Origin: Primula veris
Taxonomy: Eukaryota; Streptophyta; Magnoliopsida; Ericales; Primulaceae
Assembly: GCA_963682055.1 (NCBI GenBank)
Contig: OY821749.1
Coordinates: 24,063,631-24,127,630 of the forward strand
Direction of reading: 5' to 3'
Length of the DNA: 64,000 bases
The notes beneath the pieces are model-generated. The model did no database searches. It was given only the letters and a program-made list of their open reading frames with translations, and had not been told where the DNA came from. The position numbers and the translations under genes were made by a program. This document shows, in pieces, positions 47,100-59,276 of the stretch. Each line of letters starts with the position of its first letter. Within the stretch, counting starts at the first letter, position 1.

Positions 47100-50000
47100 A
47101 TGGAGGTGGAATTAGCAGAGTCAACGATAGAGGATGAATATGATACCATCTATCACCATCACAATAACGATGTTAGTCTCATTTGTCATAAGTTTTATTT
47201 TAAATTTTCGTTTTTTTACTTTAAATGTCTGTTCAACTCAGCTAATAATTATAGCCCAAACCCTTTTAAGTTTTGTTGATAATTCATGCAAAATTTAGCT
47301 TTTGTTGTGGGTTTAATGTAAATTCTTTATATGATCATTGCCCTTTATGGGTTTTTATTATTATTCATCATCCTGCTCCTTTTGTTGGTATATTAGAACA
47401 ATTCTGTGCATATTTTTTATTTTAAATTTGAAATCTAGTCGAAACCCTTTTAGGTTGATATAATGGTTGATCCAAATTTAGTAACTTAACTGGTTTCTAT
47501 GCAAATGCCTGAGTGCATTTTTTTTTCAGGGTTGAATTTGTTAGAAGTAAGATTTTTTTTTGGGTTGAATTTTTTTGTATATTGCATTTTTGGTTGAAAT
47601 TTATCGGTATTTGGTGGTCGAAGCTGCGAGATTAGAAATTAGAAGCTGCATGAATTCTGGTATATATTTGCTTGAGTGCTTGCTCCCATTATATAGGAGA
47701 AAATGGGATTACTTTTGTCATCTTTGAATATGATTATTTTTTCAACGTTTTACTAGTATTTAATATTTATTGTAAATACTGCTTACACTCACCTCTGATA
47801 TCTGCTTAATCTCTGGGCAAAATACCTAGCTTCTAAAGCTATGAGTGACCAAAAAGATTGTTGTTTGTTTCGAAATGGTTTAAATTTTTGAGTGAGCTAA
47901 GTAATGTGTGTAGGTTGTATGCTGATACTTGCTATGAAGGTTAAGGTTGTCATTTGATTTCAGCATAAGATTTTTTTTTGTAATATGTGATTACAGGATT
48001 ATTCATCTCTCGAGAGTGAGAGGTGTGGGATATGTATGGATGCTGTCATCGATAGAGGAGTGTTGGATTGCTGTCAACACTGGTATGCTTTTTTAGCACC
48101 CAATTTTTCTTATAGATCTAAATGATATTTTTAAGCTTTTCTTTCGTTTTTCTTATTGCAAATTCTTGAGTTGCTGATGTGTTTTTGGTCTCTGAATCAG
48201 GTATTGTTTCACTTGCATAGACAATTGGGCTACAATCACAAACCTCTGCCCACTCTGCCAAAATGAATTTCAGTCAATTACATGTGTACCTGTGAGTATA
48301 AAGATTGTTTTATAATTTTATTTTAATTTCGTTTACTACTATGCTACTACATGAACATCGTTTGCTTGGCCAAATCCTGTGTTATTGGATTTGAAGAGTG
48401 TTGGTTCGATTCGTCTAATTGTTCTTTTTTACTTTCTGAAGGTGTATGATACCATAGGAAGCAACAATGCTGATGATACCGTATTGTCCAGGTACTTTTG
48501 ATTTTTTAGTGATGGTGGTTGAATTGACCTCTCTTTCGCTGATTTATCCTCAGTGCTAAGTTCTTGGTTTTACGAGAAACTAATATTTGTAACAGATTCC
48601 TTGTCGTCAATGTCATCTTTAGCGCTTTTTTGAACATAAATTTTGGAAAGAACTATTCACTATTGATCGATGATAGAAACTCATTATCTGTCATATTTTA
48701 CGTCGTTTCACATGAAGGTCTTGGATCTTTTACAATTTACATTATTTACATGCAACCTTTAAGACATTGTACCGTTGGGTGAAATACAAACGAATTGTTA
48801 AGTTTTTGCGGCATATAGATAAAATCCTATTTTCTTTCTGTCAAAAATGTTGGCACAGATCCAAGTTAAAGTATTCTTATATAGACTGAATGGATTCCTT
48901 TTTAATTATAACTTAGGAGTAGTCAGGTGCTTATCTGACATTCTTCTTTATTAATATAGCAGGGAAGATGACTGGAACATTGAAGGCGAAAATAATACTC
49001 TTTCATTCCCTTCTTACTACATTGATGAAAATGTAAGATCTCAATTTTTTTTTAAGCTAATTGCAAATTAGTTTCTAGTGCATCTTTTGCAAATGGTACT
49101 AAGATGACTTGACACTAGTTTCATAATAAACTCCTCTACTAATGCAAGTGGGAGTTAAATATTTTTATAAATTTCTTTATGTTTCACTATTCAATTTCTT
49201 AGCATACAGCTTTTGTATACTTTGCCATGTTTTAGGCAGTTATCTGTCTAGATGAAGATGGATGCAAAATCCGTAATGGATCAGTAACAATTGAGGATGA
49301 TCCAGACCTTGATACATCCATTGCATGCGACTCTTGCGATACATGGTATGTTAACCTGTTTCAAACACTAGATAAATACTTTTTTTTTATAAACTTATGC
49401 TACCAAAAGTGTATATACATGTCTTCTTATGTTGTTATCAAGGTCTTTATAATATTTAATCGTTTGTGAATACCGTTCGTAGTCCGTTTTCTGCTTGACA
49501 CTGATAGTTTTATGATTACATAAAATCAGGTATCATGCGTTTTGTGTGGGATTTGATACTGAAGGGACATGCGAAACTTCTTGGTTATGTCCAGGGTAAT
49601 GGTGACTTTTTTTAATTTTTTACAATAATGGGTGCTATCTTCTGATAAAGTGTGATAAACCCGATAGGGCTTCAAAAAATTCAGGGTTTAAGGCAGATTA
49701 ATAAAGATGAAATACCGAGTAACTTGATCTGGGCCAGTTTTTATGTGATATGTAACTGAAACAGTAGCAGAATAAACTAGTAATTCAAATCAATTAAAGT
49801 CGAATTACCTGGAAAATTGAAGTAAAGTTACTGCTGATAGATTTAAACAAAATAAAGTTGCACAATTGTTTTTCTCTCGTAATCAGTTCTTAAGAAGACT
49901 GTTTACTGTTGATGGGTATATTCTGAGTTACAAAAGAATCCCCTTAGTCTCTGGTATTTGCACTATAGTCCCACAAGTTTTTAGTTGATCCTAACTTGAA

Positions 50001-53000
50001 GCCCGTCTTTATTTTGTTTGTGAACTTCACTTGTCCCTCTCCTTCTTTCTCTTCTGTCGTCGTAATAGGTTCTTTACATAAAGGGATTGTGTCTGATTTA
50101 GGTGCCTTGAGCTTTTTTTCCCCGGTTTATGTGCTTTACCAATTATGTCATTTGTTTTGTTGGCAATAAATAACTTTCTTTTGTCTTGTTTTGCTGTGGT
50201 GGTTGTCAATAAAATAGATGTATAGCCAATGGAAGACTGGAATTTTCAGGCGGTAATACATTAAATGCTAATGGTGAATGTTCGGTTGAGGCTTCTTTAT
50301 CTAGAAAGGTTTCAGTATCGATTGCCGATGCTGGTGAAACTGCTGTTGTAGTCTCAATGGTTGAAAGAAACGAAGATGCGCAGTATTTTGAAAACAATAA
50401 AGCAAGTAAAGGGCCAAATGTGAACCTGTTGCCGACATCTAGAGTTGATAAAGTCCCTAAAGTTGAGACTCTGGTTTCTAGAGTTGATACAGTCCCTAAA
50501 GTTGAGACCTTGGATTCTATCTCTAATATCGATTTTCCGAAGTTAGAAACAATGCTTGAGAATAAGAGTATCGAAACACCTAATTTTTCCTGTGCTTTAT
50601 CGGAACAAAGTGAGGTGAAGGCGATATCGACCAATTTAAAAGAACCTAGTGATTTATCAGGGGAATCTTTCTCTAGAAAGGAACTATGTGAAGGGAGTCT
50701 AACTCTCCTTGATTTATCCGAGAATTCTTTGTTAAATGGTAATTTTATTGTTATCATTTATTCTCGTTCCTTTCTTGTTTTTTGCACCTTTTTATTTCAT
50801 TTTCATCACATATATTTACCTTGAGCAGGTGATACAAAAAACAATGTAGTTGGAGATCGAATAGCTGGAAACATGGGGAACGAAAGCACATCAGAAAGTA
50901 TATTGCAAGGTAGGGATAGACCAAATCTCTCAGAATTCCGTTCGTTTTAGATGTTAGTAATCAGAACAAAAATCATCAAGGATGTGAAGACACCCTTACT
51001 TTTTATACAGTTTACATTTCCGTTCAAGAATGGTGCTAAAATTCCATTTCATTTAAATGTGATTTCTAGTAAACCTTTGGGAAATTTTCACGTTATTAAT
51101 TCTTTATACATGGGTCCTGCTTTTCGTTTGTAGGTATATGCCAACCATATTTGATAGTGTTGTTGGTTTGTTTCTTATTATTTTCTTATTGCTTCTTGAT
51201 GAATCATTTGTAGATGTCCGTGTTGTTGCTGATGGGAAGGAGAATGCTCTTGTTATAACTGGCATGAAGAGAAAGCTTAGAGAGCATAGGTTAGTACTCT
51301 GTTCACTAGGCGTTTCTTTTTACTTTGTAAAATTCATGTCTGATTGCGTATTACATTATTGATAGTTCGATTTGGGCTAAGTAGTTGCTTTTGTTTATCC
51401 TGTCATTAAAATGTGTCCTTCATAATTTTCCTATTAAAAACTTTAACATTACTGAAAATGGCAACATTAATGAAGATAGGGAACTTACACAAAAACACCT
51501 CCTGCCTTCATTCATGTTTTATTTTTCATTTTCGTGTTAAAAAAATTTCAACAGGAAAGGATAAAATTTAGCAGTACTGGGCACTGTATGTTTTTTTCTT
51601 ACAGGAATGAACAACTATAGTCAGAATTGTTGGAGTAAATCTTTGTTTTGAACGCAAAATCGTAGCTAAAGAACTCATGCATTAACTTTGCTAAAAGCGT
51701 AAAATCCTTTTCGAAGAAAATTCATAAAAGAATAAACAACTGTGATTTAGATATGAATAATGTGATAACCTATATCATGAATCTCAACTATTAACTAACA
51801 TAAATTTATTTGACGAACTGCTTGGAAAGCTTGAAACTTTCTCATTTTGTTGTGCTGATATACATAAATGCTCATGTCTTATCGCTATTAGCCTTAAATT
51901 TATCTGTCCAGTGGCATCACTTATACAGTCATTTGTTTTCTTGTTATCTCCCCAGTCATAACGAGTACATATATTATGGATATGAAGAAGCCCAAAATAA
52001 GGTTGTGACAAAAGCTTCAAAGAAAAAAATCAGACTTGATAAAGCTGATGGATTTAGTGCGTGTAGGTCCAACAAAAGTACTTTAAAAAGGGAAACCGAT
52101 GATTCTGATATAATGAGTATGGTTCAAGAAAAAAATTCTACGAAACGAGAAAAAGCTGCTGGTTTAAGAGTAAAGAAAATTATGCGAAGGGATACCAAAG
52201 ACAAGGACTCATCGGTTTTAGTTGAGAAACTAAGAAAAGAAATAAGAGAAGCTGTTCGTGTCAAATCAGAATTGGGTGAAAATAAATTTAATCCTGATTT
52301 ACTTGCTGCTTTTCGGGTGGCAGTATCAGGTTCCGTATCTGAATCAGCTAAGAATGCACCAGCTTTAGCTTTGAAGGCTAAGAAGGTAATAATACAAAAA
52401 GGAAAAGTACGAGAAAATCTAACTAAGAAAATATATGGAAGTGGTGGTAGAAGAAAAGGGGGTTGGACCCGCGATTGCGAAATTGAATTTTGGAAACATA
52501 GGTGTTTGCAAGCTGGAAAACCTGAAAAAATCGACACTTTGAAAAATGTTCTCAATCTTCTTAGGAAGAGTTCTGATGAGGGAGATATTATTGAGGGTGA
52601 ACAAGGCCAGGGTACAACTTCAATTCTTTCGAGGTTGTATTTGGCAGATTCTTCTGTTTTTCCTCGTAAAGATGGTTTAAAGCCTCTCTCTGATCTTGCT
52701 AGTGATAGTACTCCCGAGAACATAGGAGAAAATGTATCTTTAGGAAGTAACTTCTTAAAAACTCCACAAAAGAGCAAGGTATCTACTCAAAGTGTTAAGA
52801 CTATGAATGCAAAGAGTGATATAATCGGTAAATCTGAGGATATAAAGACGGATAAGAAGAAATGGGCTCTTGAGATTCTTGCTAGAAAAACAGCACTCAC
52901 TAGCAGTAAAGGCACAAATGGTGTTCAAGAGAATGATCCGGTGTTTAACACAAATTATCCTCTATTGGTGAGTGGTCTACTTTTTATATTTAATGTTTTT

Positions 53001-55022
53001 TTCTTATACATGAAACTAATATCTTGAGTGTATATATTTATTTCCACCTTTCACCACAGGCTCAGTTACCGGTGGATATGAGACCAGTGTTGGCATCCAG
53101 CCACCATAAAAAAATCCCTATGTCAGTTAGGCAGGTAGTTTTTATCCCCTTTACATTACATAGATATTATTTATTCTAAATTTTCATTTTTCAGAAACTA
53201 TATATATATATGTGTGTGTGTGTGTGTATTATATTATATTTTTATACCATTAAGTGACATGTTTCGGACGTAGTTCTTATTTGGTCATAAGAAAAAACTT
53301 GAGTCCCATCTGTTGGTTCTTTTTAATGGGGAAAAACTTCAATGACTGATTCTTGACCAACATACTTCCCACTAAACTTATGTCCCTTTTGATGCGCATA
53401 CATTTTACGTGTCTAATCTTGGATATGCAACAATGCCAGTAAATGGGAATTATCACTCAATTGGAAATAAGTTGAAAGTATATCATATAATAGGAGATGC
53501 CCTGATACTTAAATACTTTGCAATGTACAAGTCTTTTTGGAAAAATGTTTTCCAAATCTATTTTGTCACAAAGAGCACTTCAGTTTTCGAAGTCAGCACT
53601 AGAAAACGGTAGCATATAAAAGGTGATGAATTTCCATTTAGATTAACTATTGTTCACCATGGTACAGGCACAACTTTATCGCCTAACTGAGCACCTTTTA
53701 CGTAAAGCAAATCTACCAGTAATTCGTAGAACTGCAGTTACAGAGTTGGCTGTTGCCGATGCAGTTAATTTCGAAAAAGAAATCGCAGATAAATCAAACA
53801 GCAAGCTAGTATATACGAATCTAATGTCACAACAAGCATCACAGAAGATAGAAAGCACCAACTCCAGTAAAACTCCAGATGTAGATGTCCCCCTCTTAGC
53901 TTCTCCTGATGATCCCTCTAATGATCTATTTGTTCAAGAAGCACTTAAAAACGCTGGTTTTTTCTCTGATCCCTCAAACGACCCATCTGTTGAGGAAGTA
54001 CTAAAAAAGGCGGGATTTTTATCTGATCCTTCTAATGACCCATCTGTTGAAGAAACACTTGAAAAGGCGGGCTTTTCATCTGAATCCGCTAGTGACCCGT
54101 CGGTAGAGGAAGCACTTAAAAGAGCTGGCTTTTTATCTGATTCACCAACAAATAGTCTCTGTGACCGCATAATAGAAATTCATGAAAGAGAACAAGATAA
54201 TTTACTTGGAGTGGGATCTCATGCAGAAGTTGATACATACAGTGATTCTGAGTGTAATTTAGAAAATAAAGATTCCATTGGTGCGAGCACTTTAAAGATA
54301 AGTAAGTCACAAGAAGACGACGATGCAAAAATAAAAGTTGTTTCCTCTAATTTTAATTTGCATAATGTAAGCCATGAAGGTTTAGAAAGGAAAGCTGAAG
54401 CTAAAGCTGATGGGTGTTCCCATAAAGACCCCGTAATGGGAGAAGGAGATCTAGTTATACAATGTGAAGAGCTATATGGTCCAGATAAAGAACCATTAGT
54501 GAAAAAGTTTCCAGAAAATGAGAAACTTGGGTTGTCAGATCCAAGCACAGAGATAAAACTTGAAAACAAAATATGTCCTGAAGATGTAATTTGTCCAGGT
54601 GGGGGTGTTAATGAGCCAGTTTGTTCACAAACAAGTGAGAATGTACCAAAGGAAGAAAAGCTAGCTGACACTGGCACAAAAAAACAATCAGATAGCTTGG
54701 GTTCCATTTCTAAAAAGGTGATTTTTGCATTTTTCTTTCTTGGATGCAGGTTTTACCTATGGAGTATGCTTTCAAGCTTTGTTAACAAAATATATATCTT
54801 TTGCAGGTAGAAGCTTATATAAAAGAGCATATTAGGCCACTGTGCAAAAGTGGAGTGATCACAGTTGAACAATACAGATGGTCTGTGGAGAAAACGACCG
54901 AGAAAGTTATGAAGTACCATTCCAAAGAGAAAAATGCAAATTTTCTTATCAAAGAAGGTGAAAAAGTGAAAAAACTCGCGGAACAGTATGTTGAGGCCTC
55001 ACAGCATAAGAAGAAAAATTAA
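47100..55022 (+). CDS. RING and PHD finger nuclear protein (At4g10930-like)
   Basis: Fourteen exons: 47100-47171, 47997-48082, 48201-48291, 48442-48491, 48963-49032, 49236-49345, 49530-49595, 50218-50738, 50829-50909, 51214-51289, 51956-52967, 53060-53134, 53668-54717, 54807-55022. All junctions keep one frame, giving 1191 residues. Residues 34-72 are a C3HC4 RING (C34, C37, C50, H52, C55, C58, C69, C72). Residues 127-183 are a PHD-type finger (C127, C133, C154, C157, H162, C165, C180, C183). The long middle is charged and probably disordered, with basic KRKLREH and [12 protein letters not shown] segments and a [20 protein letters not shown] motif. The C-terminal 70 residues ([20 protein letters not shown]...) form a conserved helical domain that resembles the SRI/PHRF1-type tail. 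It probably acts at chromatin or Pol II and/or as a ubiquitin ligase. It carries two internal tandem repeats. Confidence 0.9.
50438..50515 (+). repeat. 39-bp in-frame direct duplication in RING/PHD exon 8
   Basis: [13 protein letters not shown] is followed directly by [13 protein letters not shown]: two 13-codon units with nearly identical DNA (tctagagttgata.agtccc). Confidence 0.9.
53911..54138 (+). repeat. Four in-frame 57-bp tandem units in the RING/PHD gene
   Basis: Four consecutive units of exactly 19 codons start at 53911, 53968, 54025 and 54082. Consensus [19 protein letters not shown]; units 1 and 4 are the most diverged. Residues about 852-927. Confidence 0.95.
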
Positions 55023-55600
55023 GAGCCTTACGACACCTATTATTTTGTAAATATTGATTTTCAATTGTCTCTACCTGATGGAAGTAGTAGTGTCTATTTG
55101 GTGCCGTTTATGTTTTGCGGTGCTGTTGTCTCTATTTTGTAATGTATGAAAACTATGCAAACATTAGACGGTTTTGCAAGCAAGTTAGGTGATAGTGATA
55201 TTATGCCTTATGGCACGGTTAATCAATGCAAAAAAGTGCGTGTTTAAGAGATTTGTATGCTTTATTCCTATATTATTTTTTTAGTTATAACGTAGTAGTA
55301 ACAATTTTGTTCAAAATTATTGCGCTCTTCATTATAATGAGTCACAATTTTTATAACTTTAAATTGTTTTACTTCTAAAATATTCAACGGAATCACCAAT
55401 TGTTTTTCTTACAGATGGACTTTAATAAAAGGGAAATTGTTATGTTTTTATTATATACTTGTGGCAGTAGTCTGTAAGAATAAAACTGTCTAGTAATTCC
55501 ACGTTTGAACTCGAGTTTGCATAGAACCATTCGTAACAGGGGAAAAACATGTCTTGTCATAATTTAATCGGGGAAAAAGAAAAATACACTCTTTTGTAAA
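55023..55600. other. Convergent intergenic region, RING/PHD to PPR
   Basis: 3' flanks of two convergent genes. No other feature is seen. Confidence 0.65.
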
Positions 55601-57529
55601 TTAATAGACTGGATCTCTCTTCTTGACCCTATTTTTCATCATCTCACCCCATCTTGCAAATACATTTGATACCTCAAATTTACCTGAAAACTTCATCTTT
55701 TGTGCCAACTCATGCATAATATCAGGCTTTCCAGCTCTAGAAAAATCAGCAACAAATTTATTATAATCCAACTGAGGAGCTTTCATTCCTTTCTCAATCA
55801 TCTCCACCAAATATTTACAAGCCTCTTCTGGTTTTCCTTCTTTTATTAGCCCACCGATAAAAACAATATACGAATTATCATCCGGGCAACAACCCTTTCG
55901 AGTCATCTCCTCCCAAACTGCTCGTCCCATCTCAAAATTCCGTGTCTCGAAATAAGACTTCATCATCATATTATACGTATGTATCGTCGGCTCACACCCA
56001 TTTTTTATCATCTTTTTGTATATCCTGACTGCATCATCCGACATTTTCCTATTCGTCATTAGCTTAATCAAAGCGTTGTAAGTCTGTGAATCTGGGGGGC
56101 ATCCCCTCTCTCTCATTTCTTTTAATAACGCAAAAACTTTATCCATTTCTTTTTTATTCCCAAAACCCGTCATTAAACACGTATACACCGCAGCGTCGGG
56201 TTCAAAACCAGACCTTAGCATCTCTTCTAGATATTCCACCGCTTCTCTCATCTTCATTTGCTTGCAAAAATCCCTAATAAACATCGTATAGGTGCGAATG
56301 TTCGGACTCGGCCCCTTACTTTTCATTACCTCAAACATTTTTATAGCATCAGATTTCTTTTTACACTTCAAAAGTCCATCGATCATAGTATTATGAGCTA
56401 CAACATCTGGCTTAAAACCCATATCTATCATCTCATTCCAAACTCTACCAGCCTCTAACAAATTCTTCACTCTGCACCAGCCGTTGAGTAAAACCGTGTA
56501 TGTATGTAAATTAGGCGTAAATCTCTCTTTCAACCTCTCAAACAAAACTTGAGCTTCTTTTCCAAGTTTAGCTCTTCCTAGGTTATCAAGCAAAACATTA
56601 ATAGTATTCACCCCAACTTTGAACTTATATTTCTTCATCAACTCGAAAATTCCAACCGCTTTTCTTCTCTCTTTCGCCTCGGCAAAGGCTTTGATTGCAA
56701 TCTCGAAAGTCTCAATTGTGAGAAGCCCTTTTTCCCCGATCTCTTCGAGCAACACCACCATAGTCTCGAATTGTCTTGATTTTCCTAATATAAACATCAT
56801 TTTATTATAAGTGTTCGAATTGTGGGCGTAGTCGGGTCTCTGGCCTGCCCAACAGAAGAACCGAAATGCGGGTTTTCGTGCATGACGAAACCTCTCTAGC
56901 ACGTCGATTACTAATTCGTGCGTTAAATTTACTCCACATTCGTCCAAAACAGCTTCCATATTCCTGTCTAAAGCAAACAATTCCTCGATCACCTTACACA
57001 CGCGTTCAACCTCTTCCGGGTCCGCCTTCAACTGTTCACTTCCACCCTCATTATCACTTTCAGAATCAGAGTTTTCATTAGCACAGTCAGAAAAACCCCT
57101 AATCAAAAACCGCTTACGCACTAGGATCGGCATTATTCTTCTCGAGTGCACATTCGAACAACCCATAAAAAAGCTAATGCTACTCGGGTTTGATACCATT
57201 TGTGATCTTTTCCGAGAAAACTCAGAAAACCTTCTAGTAGTGCTGTAATTAGAAACTAAAAGCTGCAATCTTTTCGATAAATCCCCAACCTGATAATCAA
57301 CCAAAGAGCTAATTCCACTATAATTTTGTCCAATCTCCAATCTATTCAATGAATTCCCATCTGGGTACTCGACCAAAGAGATAATTCCACAATAATTTAG
57401 TCCAATTTCCAATCTTTTCAATGAAATCCCATGTGGGCACTTAAATAAAGAGCTAATGCCACAAGGGTTAAGTCCAAACTGTAATCTTTTCAACAAATAC
57501 CCATCTGGGCACCCAAATAAATATCTCAT
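55601..57529 (-). CDS. P-class pentatricopeptide repeat protein, probably mitochondrial
   Basis: An intronless frame. The first ATG in frame is at 57529, giving 642 residues; the frame stays open to 57610 without an ATG, and ttccag near 57577 could be an acceptor for an upstream exon, so the start is uncertain. After an Arg/Leu/Ser-rich N-terminus and an acidic linker (NENSDSESDNEGGSEQ), about eleven 35-residue PPR motifs run to near the end, for example HTYTVLLNGWCRVKNLLEAG, VAHNTMIDGLLKCKKKSDAI and QTYNALIKLMTNRKMSDDAV. It resembles the At3g62470/At5g14820 group of mitochondrial P-class PPR proteins, which bind organelle RNA. RNA targets are not predicted. There is no E, DYW or SMR domain. 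The N-terminal region carries a striking 24-residue tandem repeat. Confidence 0.88.
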   Translation of the reverse strand: MRYLFGCPDGYLLKRLQFGLNPCGISSLFKCPHGISLKRLEIGLNYCGIISLVEYPDGNSLNRLEIGQNYSGISSLVDYQVGDLSKRLQLLVSNYSTTRRFSEFSRKRSQMVSNPSSISFFMGCSNVHSRRIMPILVRKRFLIRGFSDCANENSDSESDNEGGSEQLKADPEEVERVCKVIEELFALDRNMEAVLDECGVNLTHELVIDVLERFRHARKPAFRFFCWAGQRPDYAHNSNTYNKMMFILGKSRQFETMVVLLEEIGEKGLLTIETFEIAIKAFAEAKERRKAVGIFELMKKYKFKVGVNTINVLLDNLGRAKLGKEAQVLFERLKERFTPNLHTYTVLLNGWCRVKNLLEAGRVWNEMIDMGFKPDVVAHNTMIDGLLKCKKKSDAIKMFEVMKSKGPSPNIRTYTMFIRDFCKQMKMREAVEYLEEMLRSGFEPDAAVYTCLMTGFGNKKEMDKVFALLKEMRERGCPPDSQTYNALIKLMTNRKMSDDAVRIYKKMIKNGCEPTIHTYNMMMKSYFETRNFEMGRAVWEEMTRKGCCPDDNSYIVFIGGLIKEGKPEEACKYLVEMIEKGMKAPQLDYNKFVADFSRAGKPDIMHELAQKMKFSGKFEVSNVFARWGEMMKNRVKKRDPVY

Positions 57530-57568
57530 TTCACTAGGGTTTAGTCCAAATTGCAATCTTTTCAATAA
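57209..57568 (-). repeat. 72-bp (24-codon) tandem repeats at the N-terminus of the PPR gene
   Basis: Four in-frame units of 24 codons occupy 57568-57281, read on the minus strand: LLKRLQFGLNPSEMRYLFGC.., LLKRLQFGLNPCGISSLFKC.., SLKRLEIGLNYCGIISLVEY.., SLNRLEIGQNYSGISSLVDY... A fifth, degenerate unit begins LSKRLQLLVSNYS (to about 57209). The unit periodicity is exact. Confidence 0.93.
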
Positions 57569-59252
57569 CAACCCCAGCTGGAAATTAGATATAAACAAAA
57601 AACAGATCACAAAAGCTGATTACAAACATTCATACTGACAGACATATATATATATATATATATGAAGAAGAAAGAGGGGGTAAAAGTCACTGGGCAAGTA
57701 CAGAGAGAGAGAGAGAGAGAGAGAGACCTAAAAGGTGTATGATATGTATGTATCTCGATATATATATATATATAGATGCTTGTATTTTATTTACTGATGA
57801 ATGTGTATGTTTTTTTTTTTCCACGACATGGAATGATTACTTTATTTTATTTTCTATGTAAAAAATCCGAGATACTTTTTCACTTATATTATCATCGCAT
57901 AGACTTAATGTGTACTCTTATATACATGATATAATGGTATACATTGAGTATCTGTAAAAATTTATGTAAAAAAATATCTACTTATATCATCATTCAAAAT
58001 CAAAACTTCAAGCTGGATGAGTCACATGCCGGTTCTGAGTTTCTTTTGTCATGTACAAAATCAAAATTATGGCCTAAACGAAAGTTTTATTAGAATTTGT
58101 TTATTTTATAATACTGAAAGTTTTACGGACAAGAAACAAAATAAGATTGAAAACTAATATTTTTTAAGGTATGCATTTTTTTTGTTAATAACTTCTATAA
58201 GTTTGAGGTTATGGTAATTACCTTGATCTTAAAAATTATTGATTTGTCAAATCTTAATTTTATTAGATGGAACTTTGCTATTGTTTTACCCCATGAAAGA
58301 TAAGGATAGATTTTAAATAGTATAAATATATTATGTGCAGACCAAACGGAACTTTACTTAAAATTGTGGAAGCTATTGATGTAATAAAACTATTGAATGA
58401 CGGGAAATCATGACCGGGCGAAAAATCGGAAAAATCGAACCGAAAAAAACTGAAACCAAAAAATTTTTGGGATCGGATTCGGTTTTCAATAAAACCGAAC
58501 GAAAAAGACCGAAAAAACCCGGTCCGGTTCGGTCTAAAAAATAAAAAGACCGAAACCGAAAAAAATCGAACCGAAAAATATTATCGGTTTCGATTTCCGT
58601 TTTGCTAAAAACCGAACCGAACTCAGCCCTAATTATAGGGACACCATACAAAAACACTATTAAATGATGGGTATATTATATGTAGACCATAAAAGATACT
58701 ATTGAATGATGGGGATATAATATGTACATCATAAAAAATAATTTTATGAAAAAAAATGTTTCAAATCAAGATTTGATTAATGCAAATATAAACGATTTCA
58801 GAACGGGAACGTTAAATAATTAATAAGAGAGTTGAGACCGGCCTGTTTATAGTTGTCGTGGCTGATTCCACAAATACTAATACTAAAGACTACAAATGAG
58901 TTAATTTTTTTGTGTGAAATTTGCAGGCACGACCAAGTCGAAATTTACATCAGAGTAAATTTCATTGTCAAAATGGTAGTACTACAGTAATTAGCTAATC
59001 ACTATACGTAATACAATTCCCTAAGATTTTATATTAACACGTGTGAGGTCAATTAAATCCATTATAGTATATTGGACCTGGTCTCCTTTCCCCTTACTCT
59101 TGGAATTAATATTTGCCGCAAAAAAAAAAAAAACAAATTTAGGAAAAATCTATAAACAGTTTAGCAACAAGTAGAGAAAACCCAGTTTTCTTTCTTTCTT
59201 TCATTATTTCACAATTTTTGTAAAGAGTTTTTTTTTATTATGTAAATAGACT
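57530..59252. other. Divergent intergenic region between PPR and SUN genes
   Basis: Near the PPR gene are (TA)n (about 57643-57663) and (GA)n (about 57703-57726) tracts, likely promoter/leader, and another (TA)n near 57761-57775. About 58405-58640 is a CCGAACCGAA-rich repeat that interrupts a tandemly repeated tattgaatgatgggtatat-type segment (copies near 58390, 58660 and 58700). The SUN leader probably lies at about 59170-59259 (ttctttctttctttc). No gene otherwise. Confidence 0.55.
58405..58640. repeat. CCGAACCGAA-rich dispersed repeat
   Basis: Dense accgaaaccgaa/ggttcggt words on both strands; the right end reads accgaactcagccctaatta. This is a common type of plant dispersed insert. The flanking sequence (ctattgaatgacggg / ctattaaatgatggg) suggests it lies within a short tandem duplication. 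Confidence 0.65.
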
Positions 59253-59276
59253 ATGAGAGATGAAAAACCATCATAA
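59240..59276 (+). promoter_or_regulatory. Two upstream AUGs before the SUN start codon
   Basis: 59240-59245 is ATG TAA, a start-stop element. 59253-59276 is a seven-codon upstream frame (ATGAGAGATG...TCATAA) that overlaps the main ATG at 59260 in another frame. If the transcript starts upstream of 59240, both could reduce initiation at the main start. The transcription start is not known. Confidence 0.5.

Noticed and set aside
52124..52777. 217-codon minus-strand frame
   Set aside because: Shadow of exon 11 of the RING/PHD gene, whose forward frame joins at splice sites on both sides.
54219..54707. 162-codon minus-strand frame
   Set aside because: Antisense to exon 13 of the RING/PHD gene; Ser/Pro-rich composition is the mirror of the acidic forward frame.
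57530..57610. Extension of the PPR frame up to 57610
   Set aside because: The frame is open there but has no ATG (it begins at GTG). Plant nuclear genes need an ATG, so I used 57529 and noted a possible upstream exon.
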